Assembly: GCF_000241265.1 (NCBI RefSeq)
Contig: NZ_BAEE01000088.1
Span: forward strand, 17,201-81,200
Length of the DNA stretch: 64,000 nt
Origin: Gordonia araii NBRC 100433
GTDB lineage: Bacteria > Actinomycetota > Actinomycetes > Mycobacteriales > Mycobacteriaceae
Direction: 5' to 3'
The notes beneath the pieces are model-generated. The model made no database searches and was not told where the DNA came from. It worked only from the letters and a program-made list of their open reading frames with translations. This document shows, one piece after another, positions 35,689-44,961 of this stretch (its first letter is position 1; every line of letters starts with the position of its first letter). The translations under genes were made by a program, and so were the position numbers.

Positions 35689-36936
35689 GTGGGTGTAGAA
35701 GTAAGCGTGGAGGGACTGACTAAGTCCTTCGGCTCGCAGAACATTTGGCGCGACGTGACGTTGACCCTGCCGGAAGGGGAAGTCAGTGCGCTCCTCGGCC
35801 CGTCGGGTACCGGTAAATCGGTTTTCCTGAAGACGTTGATCGGTCTGCTCCATCCGGAGCAGGGCTCGGTGATCATCGACGGCACCGACATCACGAAGTG
35901 CTCGGCGCGCGAGCTGTACGAGATCCGCAAGCTGTTCGGTGTCCTCTTCCAGGACGGCGCGCTGTTCGGCTCGATGAGCCTGTACGACAACATCGCGTTC
36001 CCGCTGCGCGAGCACACCAAGAAGCAGGAAAGCGAAATCCGGCGCATCGTCATGGAGAAGATCGACCTCGTCGGTCTGGCCGGTGCGGAAGACAAGCTCC
36101 CCGGTGAGATCTCCGGTGGTATGCGCAAGCGTGCCGGCCTGGCCCGCGCACTCGTGCTCGACCCCCAGATCATCCTGTGTGACGAGCCGGACTCCGGTCT
36201 GGACCCGGTCCGTACCGCCTACATCAGCCAGCTGCTGATCGACATCAACGCGCAGATCGACGCGACGATCCTGATCGTTACGCACAACATCAACATCGCC
36301 CGGACCATCCCGGACAACATCGGCATGCTCTTCCGCAAGGAACTGGTCATGTTCGGCCCCCGCGAGGTGCTGCTGACCAGCGAACAGCCGGTCGTCAAGC
36401 AGTTCCTCTCCGGCGACCGCTTCGGCCCGATCGGCATGTCGGAGGAGAAGGACGAGGCAGTCGCCGCGGCCGAGGCCGCCATGCAGGCGGCAGGTATCTC
36501 CGGTGGTGGCACCAAGGACGACTTCAGCGAGATCATCGCCCAGGTCCAGCCGAATCCGGGCATGCCCGAGCGCAAGGCCTCCGCGCGCCACCGCCGCAAC
36601 GTCGAGGAGATCATCCACACGCTGCCCCCCAACGCCCAGGAGGCGATCCGGCGCAGCATGGAGGAAGAGGACAAGCTCCTCGCCGAGAACCGCGCCCAGT
36701 CCGCGGCCATGCACGCGTCGGCGGCCGCGGCCGCCCAGACGGCTGCGGTCGGAACCGCCGTCGGCAGTGCCGCTGCCGGGGTGACCGCCAACATCGCGCA
36801 GGCCGAGGGTGCGAACGAGACCACCGATGTGTTCAACACCGTGGGCCAGGCTGACGAAGGCAACTGGGTGACTCCGTCGGAGTCGCCGACTACGCCCATC
36901 GAGACTGACGGTTCGGCAGGAAACGGGAGTTCATAA
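35689..36936 (+). CDS. mkl: Mce ABC transporter ATP-binding protein (MceG/Mkl)
   Basis: A 415-residue ATPase that energises Mce import. Walker A GPSGTGKS (residues 37-44), signature ISGGM (141-145) and Walker B IILCDEP (161-167) are intact. The last 150 or so residues are the MceG-type C-terminal extension, rich in Ala and acidic residues. GTG 35689 is preceded by GGAGG at good spacing; the frame is open upstream without a better start. yrbEA starts 3 bp after its stop. It is the only Mce ATPase in the window and may serve both clusters. Confidence 0.95.
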   Translation: MGVEVSVEGLTKSFGSQNIWRDVTLTLPEGEVSALLGPSGTGKSVFLKTLIGLLHPEQGSVIIDGTDITKCSARELYEIRKLFGVLFQDGALFGSMSLYDNIAFPLREHTKKQESEIRRIVMEKIDLVGLAGAEDKLPGEISGGMRKRAGLARALVLDPQIILCDEPDSGLDPVRTAYISQLLIDINAQIDATILIVTHNINIARTIPDNIGMLFRKELVMFGPREVLLTSEQPVVKQFLSGDRFGPIGMSEEKDEAVAAAEAAMQAAGISGGGTKDDFSEIIAQVQPNPGMPERKASARHRRNVEEIIHTLPPNAQEAIRRSMEEEDKLLAENRAQSAAMHASAAAAAQTAAVGTAVGSAAAGVTANIAQAEGANETTDVFNTVGQADEGNWVTPSESPTTPIETDGSAGNGSS

Positions 36937-36939
36937 CTG

Positions 36940-37746
36940 ATGACGACTGCCACCCAGCGTGGCGTGGATCGAATCGCGAATGCCGGGTCGGGTGCGCTTG
37001 AGCAAACAGGCCGGATCGTCCAGCTATTCATCGACGTCGCACGCCAATCCGTTGTGCGCCCGTTCCAATGGCGGGAGTTCATCCAGCAGGCCTGGTTCAT
37101 CGCCAGTGTCACGATCCTGCCGACGGCGCTCATCGCGATTCCGTTCGGCGCGATCGTCTCGTTGCAGACCGCCTCGCTGATCAAGCAGATCGGCGCGGAG
37201 TCGTATACGGGTGCGGCGAGCGTGTTGGTCGTGCTGCAACAGGCGTCTCCGATCATCACGGTGCTTCTGGTGTCCGGTGCCGCCGGTGCCGCGGTGGCAG
37301 CCGATCTCGGCGCGCGCACCATTCGCGAGGAGATCGACGCCATGGAGGTGCTGGGCATCAACCCGATCCAGCGCCTGGTGGTTCCGCGCGTGCTGGCGAT
37401 GGTCCTGGTGGCGATCCTGCTCAACGGTCTGGTGGCGGTGATCGGCATCGCGGGCGGCTACTTCTTCAACGTCGTCGTGCAGGGCGGTACGCCCGGTGCC
37501 TACCTGGCATCCTTCGGCTCATTGGCCCAGCTACCCGATCTCTATATCTCGACCATCAAGGCGGCGATCTTCGGTGTCATCGCCGGCGTGGTCGCCGCCT
37601 ACAAGGGCCTCAACCCCAAGGGTGGTCCGAAGGGCGTCGGTGACGCGGTCAACGAGAGTGTCGTGATCTCGTTCCTGCTCCTCTTCTTTGCCAACCTGAT
37701 CCTGACCGCGGTGTATCTGCAGGTCGTGCCGGCGAAGGGAGCGTAG
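36940..37746 (+). CDS. yrbEA: YrbEA-type permease, Mce cluster 2
   Basis: A 268-residue MlaE-like permease. LGARTIREEIDAMEVLGIN is the ATPase-contact loop and KGGPKGVGDAVNESVVIS the A-type C-terminal signature. Five to six membrane segments. It is closely coupled to mkl upstream and to yrbEB downstream (2 bp), the standard order for an mce operon. Confidence 0.95.
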   Translation: MTTATQRGVDRIANAGSGALEQTGRIVQLFIDVARQSVVRPFQWREFIQQAWFIASVTILPTALIAIPFGAIVSLQTASLIKQIGAESYTGAASVLVVLQQASPIITVLLVSGAAGAAVAADLGARTIREEIDAMEVLGINPIQRLVVPRVLAMVLVAILLNGLVAVIGIAGGYFFNVVVQGGTPGAYLASFGSLAQLPDLYISTIKAAIFGVIAGVVAAYKGLNPKGGPKGVGDAVNESVVISFLLLFFANLILTAVYLQVVPAKGA

Positions 37747-37748
37747 CC

Positions 37749-38624
37749 GTGAGCGAGGGTGGCGTGACGATCGCCAAGAGCCGGGCCGAGTACGTCGGGT
37801 ACGAGATCCGCAAACAGGTCAAGAAGCCGCTGAGTGTCCTCGACCGGGCCGGCGAGCAGATGTCGTTCTACGCGCGCGCCATCAGCTGGATCCCGCGGAC
37901 GATCGTGCACTACTACCGCGAGGTGCTGCGGATCCTGGCCGAGGTCGCCTTCGGTTCGGGTGGTCTGGCCGTGATCGCCGGCACCGTCGGCGTCATGGTG
38001 CTGTTGTCGGGCTTCACCGGCGTCGTCGTCGGCCTGCAGGGCTACGCGTCGCTGGAGAACCTGGGCGCGCAGGCGCTGACCGGCTTCCTCTCGGCCTATG
38101 TGAACACCCGCGAGGTCGCGCCGCTGGTCGCCGGCCTCGCGCTCTCCGCGACGGTCGGCTGCGGCTTCACCGCTCAGCTGGGCGCCATGCGAATCTCCGA
38201 GGAGATCGACGCGCTGGAGGTCATGGCCGTCCCGTCGATCCCGTTCTTGGTCACCACTCGCGTGATCGCCGGCTTCGTGGCGGTGATTCCGCTCTACGTG
38301 CTGGGCCTACTGGCCGCCTATCTGGCGTCGAGAACGATAAACACGGTCTTCAACGGGCAATCCAGTGGCTCGTACGACCACTATTTCAATCTCTTCTTAC
38401 CTCCCGAAGACGTCTTATGGTCGTTCGGGAAGGTCCTCGTCTTCGCTTTCGTGATCATCCTGGTCCACTGCTACTACGGCTACTACGCCAGCGGCGGCCC
38501 GGCCGGCGTCGGCGTGGCCGTCGGCCACGCGGTCCGCGCGGCGCTCGTGCTGATCGCACTGCTGGACTTCTTCCTGGGCCTGGCGATCTGGGGCACTTCT
38601 ACAACGGTTCGAGTGGCGGGCTGA
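37749..38624 (+). CDS. yrbEB: YrbEB-type permease, Mce cluster 2
   Basis: A 291-residue MlaE-like permease of the B type: MRISEEIDALEVMAVPSI loop and HCYYGYYASGGPAGVGVAVG near the C-terminus. It starts with GTG 37749 after an N-terminal cytoplasmic stretch of about 60 residues. mceA starts 3 bp after its stop. With YrbEA it forms the membrane core of the transporter. Confidence 0.95.
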   Translation: MSEGGVTIAKSRAEYVGYEIRKQVKKPLSVLDRAGEQMSFYARAISWIPRTIVHYYREVLRILAEVAFGSGGLAVIAGTVGVMVLLSGFTGVVVGLQGYASLENLGAQALTGFLSAYVNTREVAPLVAGLALSATVGCGFTAQLGAMRISEEIDALEVMAVPSIPFLVTTRVIAGFVAVIPLYVLGLLAAYLASRTINTVFNGQSSGSYDHYFNLFLPPEDVLWSFGKVLVFAFVIILVHCYYGYYASGGPAGVGVAVGHAVRAALVLIALLDFFLGLAIWGTSTTVRVAG

Positions 38625-38627
38625 CAC

Positions 38628-39962
38628 ATGGCAACTCTGCGACGCAGGCTGGCGGGATTGGCCTTCTTCCTGGTCATCATCGCCTTCATCGGTGGTTCGA
38701 TCCTGAAATACCAGGGGCATTTCTCCAACGCCGAGGATGTGACGCTCCGGACCGATTCGGCCGGCAACTCGCTCACCGAGCACGCCGATGTCAAGGCGCG
38801 CGGCATGGTGGTCGGCACGGTTTCCGCGGTCAACCCCTCGCCCGACGGCCAGGTCGACGTGGTGCTCGCGCTGCAGCCGGACAAGCTGCACTTGTTGCCG
38901 CGCGGCACGACGGCACGCATCCTGCCGAAGACGCTGTTCGGTGAGCGCTACGTCGCGCTCGAGGTTCCGATGGAGCCGACGACGACGGCGACGCTGGCCG
39001 CCGGCGACGAGATCCGCACGGCCGATGCCGGCAATGCCAAAGAGGTCCAGGACTTCTTCGACCGCCTGCTGCCGCTGCTGAAAGCCGTGCCTCCGCAGGA
39101 CCTGAACGTCACGCTGACCTCGATCAGCCAGGCCCTTGCGGGTCGCGGTCAGGAACTCGGCGAGACGATCAAGCGGCTCGACGCGATCTTCTCGGAGGTC
39201 AATGACCACACCGATGACCTGCAGGCCACGCTGCGCGGTCTTGCCTCGTTCTCGACCACGTACTCCGACGCGCTCCCGTCGATCATCAACGGACTGGACA
39301 ACCTGCGGGTCACCGGTAACACGCTGAACGAGCGTCAGGGCGATCTCGCCGCCCTCATCTCGACGCTGGGTGTCGCAGCCGACGACACGACGTCGTTCCT
39401 GCGCACCAACCGCACCGACCTGATCACCATCTTCACCGGTACTGAGGAGATGCTGGCCGGCCTGGCGCGCCAGTCACCGGTGTTCGGCTGCACGTTCAAG
39501 AACTTCGCCGGTCTCATCGCCGAATCCCGCCGGATCGTCGGCGAGGGCACGCCGAATCCAGGTGTCCGGGTGAACCTGCAGTTCGTGAACCCGCGTGGCC
39601 GGTACCTGCCCAACCAGGACGAGCCGCGCATGTTCGACTACGCCCGTGGACCGGTCTGCTACACGCCGGCGAAGAACGGGCGGCCCTTCCCGCAGTACCC
39701 GGGCGGCGGTCTCGCCGACGGTTCGTACCAGGTGCCCTCGCGCAACCCGGGACCGCGCACGATTCCGCAGATGCCGGCCGCGCAGTTCTCGGCGTTGCCC
39801 GCCGGCAAGGCCAAGTCCGATCCGTGGGCCGACCCGGTGTACCGGGCACAGTTGCAGATGATTTACGGCGGCGCCAGCGGCGTCGCGCCCGAACAGGTCC
39901 CCAGCTGGGTGACGCTGATCGGTGCGTCGAGATTGCGGGGAGCGCAGGTGAACATGCGATGA
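38628..39962 (+). CDS. mceA: MceA-family protein, cluster 2
   Basis: A 444-residue Mce protein. N-terminal helix (about residues 8-25), MCE domain (ADVKARGMVVGTVSAV; FGERYVALEVP), a helical region, and an extended C-terminal part with several Pro-rich stretches that is absent from the cluster 1 MceA. ATG 38628. The stop overlaps the mceB start (ATGA). Confidence 0.94.
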   Translation: MATLRRRLAGLAFFLVIIAFIGGSILKYQGHFSNAEDVTLRTDSAGNSLTEHADVKARGMVVGTVSAVNPSPDGQVDVVLALQPDKLHLLPRGTTARILPKTLFGERYVALEVPMEPTTTATLAAGDEIRTADAGNAKEVQDFFDRLLPLLKAVPPQDLNVTLTSISQALAGRGQELGETIKRLDAIFSEVNDHTDDLQATLRGLASFSTTYSDALPSIINGLDNLRVTGNTLNERQGDLAALISTLGVAADDTTSFLRTNRTDLITIFTGTEEMLAGLARQSPVFGCTFKNFAGLIAESRRIVGEGTPNPGVRVNLQFVNPRGRYLPNQDEPRMFDYARGPVCYTPAKNGRPFPQYPGGGLADGSYQVPSRNPGPRTIPQMPAAQFSALPAGKAKSDPWADPVYRAQLQMIYGGASGVAPEQVPSWVTLIGASRLRGAQVNMR

Positions 39963-41056
39963 AGTCCATCGTCCCACCCCTGGTCAAGCTGATCGTCTTC
40001 GCGGTGGTGACCGTCATCTCCACTTCGATGCTGGCGCTGACGATCGCCAACGCCGGCCTGTCCGGCAAGCACGACTTCCAGGCGATCTTCGATGACGCCG
40101 CCATGCTCAACGCCGGCGACGATGTGCGCATCGCGGGCGTCCGCGTCGGCGCGGTCAGCAACGTCGAGGTGTACGAGAAGAACCGCGCCAAGGTGAGTTT
40201 CGCCGTCGACCGCGACACCCTGCCCGACGGCACCGAGGTGTACATCCGCTACCGCAACCTGACCGGCCTGCGCTACCTCGCCCTCGAGCGCGGCGCGGGT
40301 GACAACGGCAAGCAGCTGCGGCCCGGTCACGTCTTCGGCCTGGCCGATAACGACGACTCCACCCACCCGGCGGTGAACCTGACCGAGCTGTTCAACGGTT
40401 TCAAGCCGGTGTTCAACCAGCTGGAGCCGGCCGACGTCAACAAATTGGCCGACCAGATCATCCAGGTCTTCCAGGACACTCCCGGCCAGGACATGGGTGC
40501 GACGATGTCGTCGCTGCTGTCCCAGACGGCGGAGCTGACGAACACGCTGGCCGACCGCGACCAGGTCATCGGCGAGCTGATCACGAATCTCAACAACGTG
40601 CTGCAGACCGTCAACGCGCATGACTCGCAGTTCGAATCGCTGCTGGTCAACACGTCTCAGCTGGTCGCCGGACTGGCCGCGCAGAAGGAATCGGTCGGGT
40701 CGGCGGTCACCTCCGTCTCCAACCTGACCACGGTGATGGGTTCGATCCTGGGCCAGACGCGCCCGGCGATCGCCGGTGACATCGCGGGCCTCAAGGCCGT
40801 ATCCGATCAGATCATGAAGCGGGAGAAGGACGTCGAGGCGATCATCACCAACCTGCCGCCGAAGCTGGAGAAGATCGGCCGCGCCGCGACCTTCGGCTCG
40901 TGGTTCCAGTTCTATCTGTGCGGTGTCGACGTGGTGATGGGTAACGGCAAGTCGATCTTGCTGACCGATCCGCTGATCCCGCTGCCCGACATCAACCATG
41001 TGCTCTACACGAGTGCTGCGACCAGGTGCTGGCGTGACAACCGGCGTCCGGGCTAG
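39959..41056 (+). CDS. mceB: MceB-family protein, cluster 2
   Basis: A 365-residue Mce protein. Membrane helix at about residues 9-29, MCE domain with GDDVRIAGVRVGAVSNV, and the MceB motif YIRYRNLTGLRYLAL. The C-terminus contains two cysteines (FYLCGVDVV and TRCWRD), as usual for MceB. ATG 39959 overlaps the mceA stop. mceC follows after 8 bp. Confidence 0.94.
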   Translation: MKSIVPPLVKLIVFAVVTVISTSMLALTIANAGLSGKHDFQAIFDDAAMLNAGDDVRIAGVRVGAVSNVEVYEKNRAKVSFAVDRDTLPDGTEVYIRYRNLTGLRYLALERGAGDNGKQLRPGHVFGLADNDDSTHPAVNLTELFNGFKPVFNQLEPADVNKLADQIIQVFQDTPGQDMGATMSSLLSQTAELTNTLADRDQVIGELITNLNNVLQTVNAHDSQFESLLVNTSQLVAGLAAQKESVGSAVTSVSNLTTVMGSILGQTRPAIAGDIAGLKAVSDQIMKREKDVEAIITNLPPKLEKIGRAATFGSWFQFYLCGVDVVMGNGKSILLTDPLIPLPDINHVLYTSAATRCWRDNRRPG

Positions 41057-41064
41057 GGGAGAAC

Positions 41065-42237
41065 ATGGCTGACGATAAGGACCGAGCAGACATGCCGAAC
41101 AACGTGCCAGACGACGCCCCCACCGAGCAGTTCGGTGCGGGCGACCTCGAGGCCGCCCGTGCCGCGCGCGAAGAGGCTGCGCTGAACGCCGATCCGCAGA
41201 AGCTGCACCCGTCGCGCCGCTTCGCCGGTCGCCGGTCGCCGGTCACGGTGGGCGCGCTCGGCATCATGCTCCTGTTGATGCTGACGGTGTCGTCGTTCTA
41301 CCTGTCGAATCTGCCGATCATCGGTGCCGGGCCGCGCTACACCGCCCAGTTCTCCGAGGCCGCCGGCCTGCAGCCGGGCAACGAGGTCCGGGTGGCCGGC
41401 ATCAAGGTGGGACAGATCGACAGCGTCGGACTGAACCGCGACGGCAACAAGGTCGACGTGAAGTTCACCGTGACGAACACCTGGATCGGCGACCAAACGC
41501 AGGCGTCGATCCAGATCAAGACGCTGCTCGGGCAGAAGTACCTCGGGCTGACCCCGCGCGGATCCCGCGCGGCCGACCCGTCGACGCCGATCACCGACAC
41601 GGTTGCGCCGTACGACGTGATTGAGGCCTTCTCCGATGCGAGCAACCAGCTGACCGAACTCGACACCGACAAGGTGGCCGAATCGCTGCAGACCATGTCC
41701 ACGGCGTTCTCCGGGACCGCGGGCGACTTCGGTCCCGCGCTGACCGGACTGAGCCGGCTGTCGGAGACGATCGCCAAGCGCGATCAGGAGGTGCAGAAGC
41801 TCCTCAACGCGACGAAGACGACGTCGAAGATCCTCGCCGACCGCAACGAAGAGTTCACCCGCCTGATCGCCGGCGCCGGACAGCTGCTCGACGAGCTGAA
41901 CAACAGGCAGCAGTCGATCTCGGCGCTGCTCTCGTCGACGACGACGCTCAGCAAGGCGCTGAGCGGCATCGTCGCCGACAACCAGGAGCAGATCGGCCCG
42001 GCGCTGAAGTCGCTGCAGGAGGTCGCCGGACTCCTCACCAAGCACAAGGACAACCTGGGCCGCTCGATCCAGAACCTCGCACCGTTCTACCGGCTGTACG
42101 CCAACGTGCTGGGCAACGGCCGGTGGTTCGAGTCGATGGTCACCAACCTGCTGCCGCCCGCACTGCCGCAGCAGAACACGACGCGACCTCCGAACAAGAC
42201 GAAGCTGCTGAACAACGGCGGAACCGAGGCCGGATAG
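41065..42237 (+). CDS. mceC: MceC-family protein, cluster 2
   Basis: A 390-residue Mce protein with a charged cytoplasmic N-terminus of about 60 residues, a membrane helix (about 63-83) and an MCE domain (AAGLQPGNEVRVAGIKVGQI). A long helical C-terminal half ends in an Asn/Thr/Lys-rich tail. The mceD ATG follows the stop codon directly, so translation is coupled. Confidence 0.94.
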   Translation: MADDKDRADMPNNVPDDAPTEQFGAGDLEAARAAREEAALNADPQKLHPSRRFAGRRSPVTVGALGIMLLLMLTVSSFYLSNLPIIGAGPRYTAQFSEAAGLQPGNEVRVAGIKVGQIDSVGLNRDGNKVDVKFTVTNTWIGDQTQASIQIKTLLGQKYLGLTPRGSRAADPSTPITDTVAPYDVIEAFSDASNQLTELDTDKVAESLQTMSTAFSGTAGDFGPALTGLSRLSETIAKRDQEVQKLLNATKTTSKILADRNEEFTRLIAGAGQLLDELNNRQQSISALLSSTTTLSKALSGIVADNQEQIGPALKSLQEVAGLLTKHKDNLGRSIQNLAPFYRLYANVLGNGRWFESMVTNLLPPALPQQNTTRPPNKTKLLNNGGTEAG

Positions 42238-43599
42238 ATGACGACCCCAGATCTGACGACGACTTCCGGACCCGGGCGCTGGTTCACCCCGCGCCATATC
42301 GTGGGCATCGTGCTGGGCAGCGTCCTGGCGCTGATCACCGGCTCGGTGCTGTGGTGGGTGTTCTCCGGAATCGGGGCGACCACCATCGACGCGACCTTCA
42401 AGCGGAGCGTCGGTATCTACAGCGGTACCGACGTGAAGCTGCTCGGCGTGCCGGTCGGGAAGGTCACGAAGGTGACTCCCGACGGCGACAAGGTCCAGGT
42501 CAGGATGCGCGTTCAGCGCGGCCTGAAGCTGCCGGCCGACGTGCGGGCCGTGCAGGTCGCGCCGTCGATCATCGCCGACCGCTACGTCCAGTTGACCCCC
42601 GCCTACAACGGTGGTCCGCGGGCGCCGCGCGACATCTCGCTGAGCATCGACCAGACGATGGTTCCGGTCGAGGTCGACGAGCTGTACGCGAACCTGCAGA
42701 AGCTCTCGCGGTCGCTCGGACCCGACGGGGTGAATGCCAAGAAGGGTGAGAAGGAAGGCGTCGTCACCGAGTTCGTCCGCGTGGGCGCCGACAACTTCCG
42801 CGGCAACGGCGAGAAGCTCGGTTCGGCGTTCACGAACCTGTCGAAGGCTGCGACGACCCTGTCGGACTCCAGCGGCAACATCGTCGATACGATCAAGCAG
42901 CTCAACACCTTCGTGGCGGCCCTCGCCGAGAACGACGCACAGGTGCGTCAGTTCAACTCGCAGATGGCCTCGTTCAACACTTTCCTGGCAGGCGAGCGGA
43001 AGCAGCTCGGCCAGGCGCTGGCCACGCTGTCGGTGGCGCTGGGCGACGTCGCGCGTTTCGTGAACGACAACCAGGAGCTGCTGGGCGACACGGTTCGCTC
43101 GCTGCAGCCGACCGCGAAGACGCTGCGCGACAACCAGGAGTCGCTGAAGGAGATCTTCACGGTCCTCCCGGTCACCGTGTCGAACCTGATCAACGCATAC
43201 GACGCGGAGTCGGGCACGCTGGCCATGCGGCTGACGATCCAGGACCTGCAGAACCTGCTGGCCGTGCAGTGCAAGCTGCTCAACCCGGGCAGCATCATGC
43301 CCGGCACCCAGCCGTTCTTGGAGTGGCAGCACAAGATGGCCCCGATCATCAGCCACTGCACCGACATCGCGAAGCAGATCCAGGCCGGGGTGAGCCCGCT
43401 GCTGCCGGTCCTGCCCTTCGGCATCATGAGCAACGACAAGACCCAGCGCTACTCGGTGCCGGGCACGCGTCGCGGCCGCCCGGATCCCGGGTTGATGATT
43501 CCGATGCCGACCGACCCGAACCCGCAGACGCCGCGCCGGCCGAAGCCGCGACCGTCGAAGCCGAAGCCGTCGCAGACGCCCGAGAGGGGAGGCCGCTGA
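42238..43599 (+). CDS. mceD: MceD-family protein, cluster 2
   Basis: A 453-residue Mce protein. N-terminal helix (about residues 20-44), MCE domain (GIYSGTDVKLLGVPVGKVTKV) and a helical region. The C-terminus (about 425-453) is Pro/Lys-rich and probably disordered in the cell envelope. Its stop overlaps the mceE start. Confidence 0.94.
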   Translation: MTTPDLTTTSGPGRWFTPRHIVGIVLGSVLALITGSVLWWVFSGIGATTIDATFKRSVGIYSGTDVKLLGVPVGKVTKVTPDGDKVQVRMRVQRGLKLPADVRAVQVAPSIIADRYVQLTPAYNGGPRAPRDISLSIDQTMVPVEVDELYANLQKLSRSLGPDGVNAKKGEKEGVVTEFVRVGADNFRGNGEKLGSAFTNLSKAATTLSDSSGNIVDTIKQLNTFVAALAENDAQVRQFNSQMASFNTFLAGERKQLGQALATLSVALGDVARFVNDNQELLGDTVRSLQPTAKTLRDNQESLKEIFTVLPVTVSNLINAYDAESGTLAMRLTIQDLQNLLAVQCKLLNPGSIMPGTQPFLEWQHKMAPIISHCTDIAKQIQAGVSPLLPVLPFGIMSNDKTQRYSVPGTRRGRPDPGLMIPMPTDPNPQTPRRPKPRPSKPKPSQTPERGGR

Positions 43600-44960
43600 T
43601 GCGCTGGACCAAGTCCGCCACCGTCGCGATCGTCGCCGCAACATCGGCCGGTCTCCTGTCCGCGTGCAGCGGCCTGCAGTCGGTGCCGTTGCCCGGCGGC
43701 GCCAGCGTGGGTGACAACCCGCAGACGTTCCGGGTGAAGTTCGACGACATCCTGGATCTGGTGCCGCAGTCGCTGGTGAAGAAGGACGGCATCGTCGTCG
43801 GCCGGGTCACCGACATCACGATCGAGCCTGATGAGTGGCAGGCCACCGTCAAGATGGCGGTCCGCGACAACGTCAAGCTGTCCAACCAGGTGCATGCCGC
43901 AGTTCAGCAGACGGCACTGCTCGGCGAGAAGTTCGTCGGATTGACCGAACCTGAAGGCGCACAGGGCGCGGCGCCGCAGAACCCGGACAGCCCGATCGCG
44001 GGCCTCGATGCGAACGGTCAGCCGCGCACCCGGACCGCCACCGACCTGGAGCAGGTGCTCGGCGCGCTGTCGATGCTGCTCAACAACGGTGGGCTCAACC
44101 AGTTGCAGCCGATCGTCAGTGAGCTGACCAAGGCGATGGACACGGCCACCGTCATGCGCACCGGCAGTGACGGAAAGCCCTACCCGGTCAACAAGACTCG
44201 CAGCCTGCTGCGCCAGACCGACAAGCTGATCACGAACCTCAACAAGCAGCGTGACGACATCGTGACCGCGATCAACGGTCTGGCGAAGCTGTCGACCCGC
44301 GCGTCGGCCCAGACCGGGCAGATCGAGCAGATCCTCGAGCAACTGCCGGCCGGCGTGCAGGTGCTGGAGCAGCAGCGCCCGCAGTTCGTCGAGTTGCTGA
44401 CGAAGCTCGACAAGCTGGGCGAGGTCGGTACCGACGTGCTCGGCAAGTCGCGCGAGGCGATCATTTCGGACCTGAAGGCGCTGCGCCCGATCCTGGCGTC
44501 GCTGGCGAAGGCGATGCCCGACTTCATCACGGCCGCGCCGCTGATGCTCACGGTGCCGTTCCCCGACTGGCTGACGCCGGCCGCCAAGGGTGACGCGGTG
44601 AACCTCTTCATGACCCTCGACCTGCGCCTGCTGAATCAGTTGGAGGCGTTGGGCGTCGGACAGGGTGCGCCGATCTACTCGCCGCCCAAGGCGCGCAACA
44701 TCCCGGTCGACCGGGCGAATCCATACTACAAGGGCAACGGCCCGCGGTGGGGCTGGCCGTCGGTCGGTCTGCTCCCGCCGCCGCCGAACTCGCGGATCGG
44801 TCCGTGGACGCCGCCGTCGTACGGCAACTACCGGCCGGATCTGCGGTACCCGGCAGCGAAGCAGCGTCAGCAGCGGCGGCCGCAGTACATCGTGCTGACC
44901 CCGCCGAAGACCGGTCAGACGGCGATCGACGGCCCGCTTTCGATGTTGGGAGAACGCTGA
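43599..44960 (+). CDS. mceE: MceE-family lipoprotein, cluster 2
   Basis: A 453-residue Mce lipoprotein. The signal peptide ends in the lipobox LLSAC (cysteine near residue 23), so the protein is lipid-anchored on the outer face of the membrane. The MCE domain has SLVKKDGIVVGRVTDI, and the C-terminal region is Pro-rich. This intact copy shows what the frameshifted cluster 1 mceE should look like: lipobox, short linker, then the MCE domain in one frame. Confidence 0.94.
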   Translation: MRWTKSATVAIVAATSAGLLSACSGLQSVPLPGGASVGDNPQTFRVKFDDILDLVPQSLVKKDGIVVGRVTDITIEPDEWQATVKMAVRDNVKLSNQVHAAVQQTALLGEKFVGLTEPEGAQGAAPQNPDSPIAGLDANGQPRTRTATDLEQVLGALSMLLNNGGLNQLQPIVSELTKAMDTATVMRTGSDGKPYPVNKTRSLLRQTDKLITNLNKQRDDIVTAINGLAKLSTRASAQTGQIEQILEQLPAGVQVLEQQRPQFVELLTKLDKLGEVGTDVLGKSREAIISDLKALRPILASLAKAMPDFITAAPLMLTVPFPDWLTPAAKGDAVNLFMTLDLRLLNQLEALGVGQGAPIYSPPKARNIPVDRANPYYKGNGPRWGWPSVGLLPPPPNSRIGPWTPPSYGNYRPDLRYPAAKQRQQRRPQYIVLTPPKTGQTAIDGPLSMLGER

Positions 44961-44961
44961 C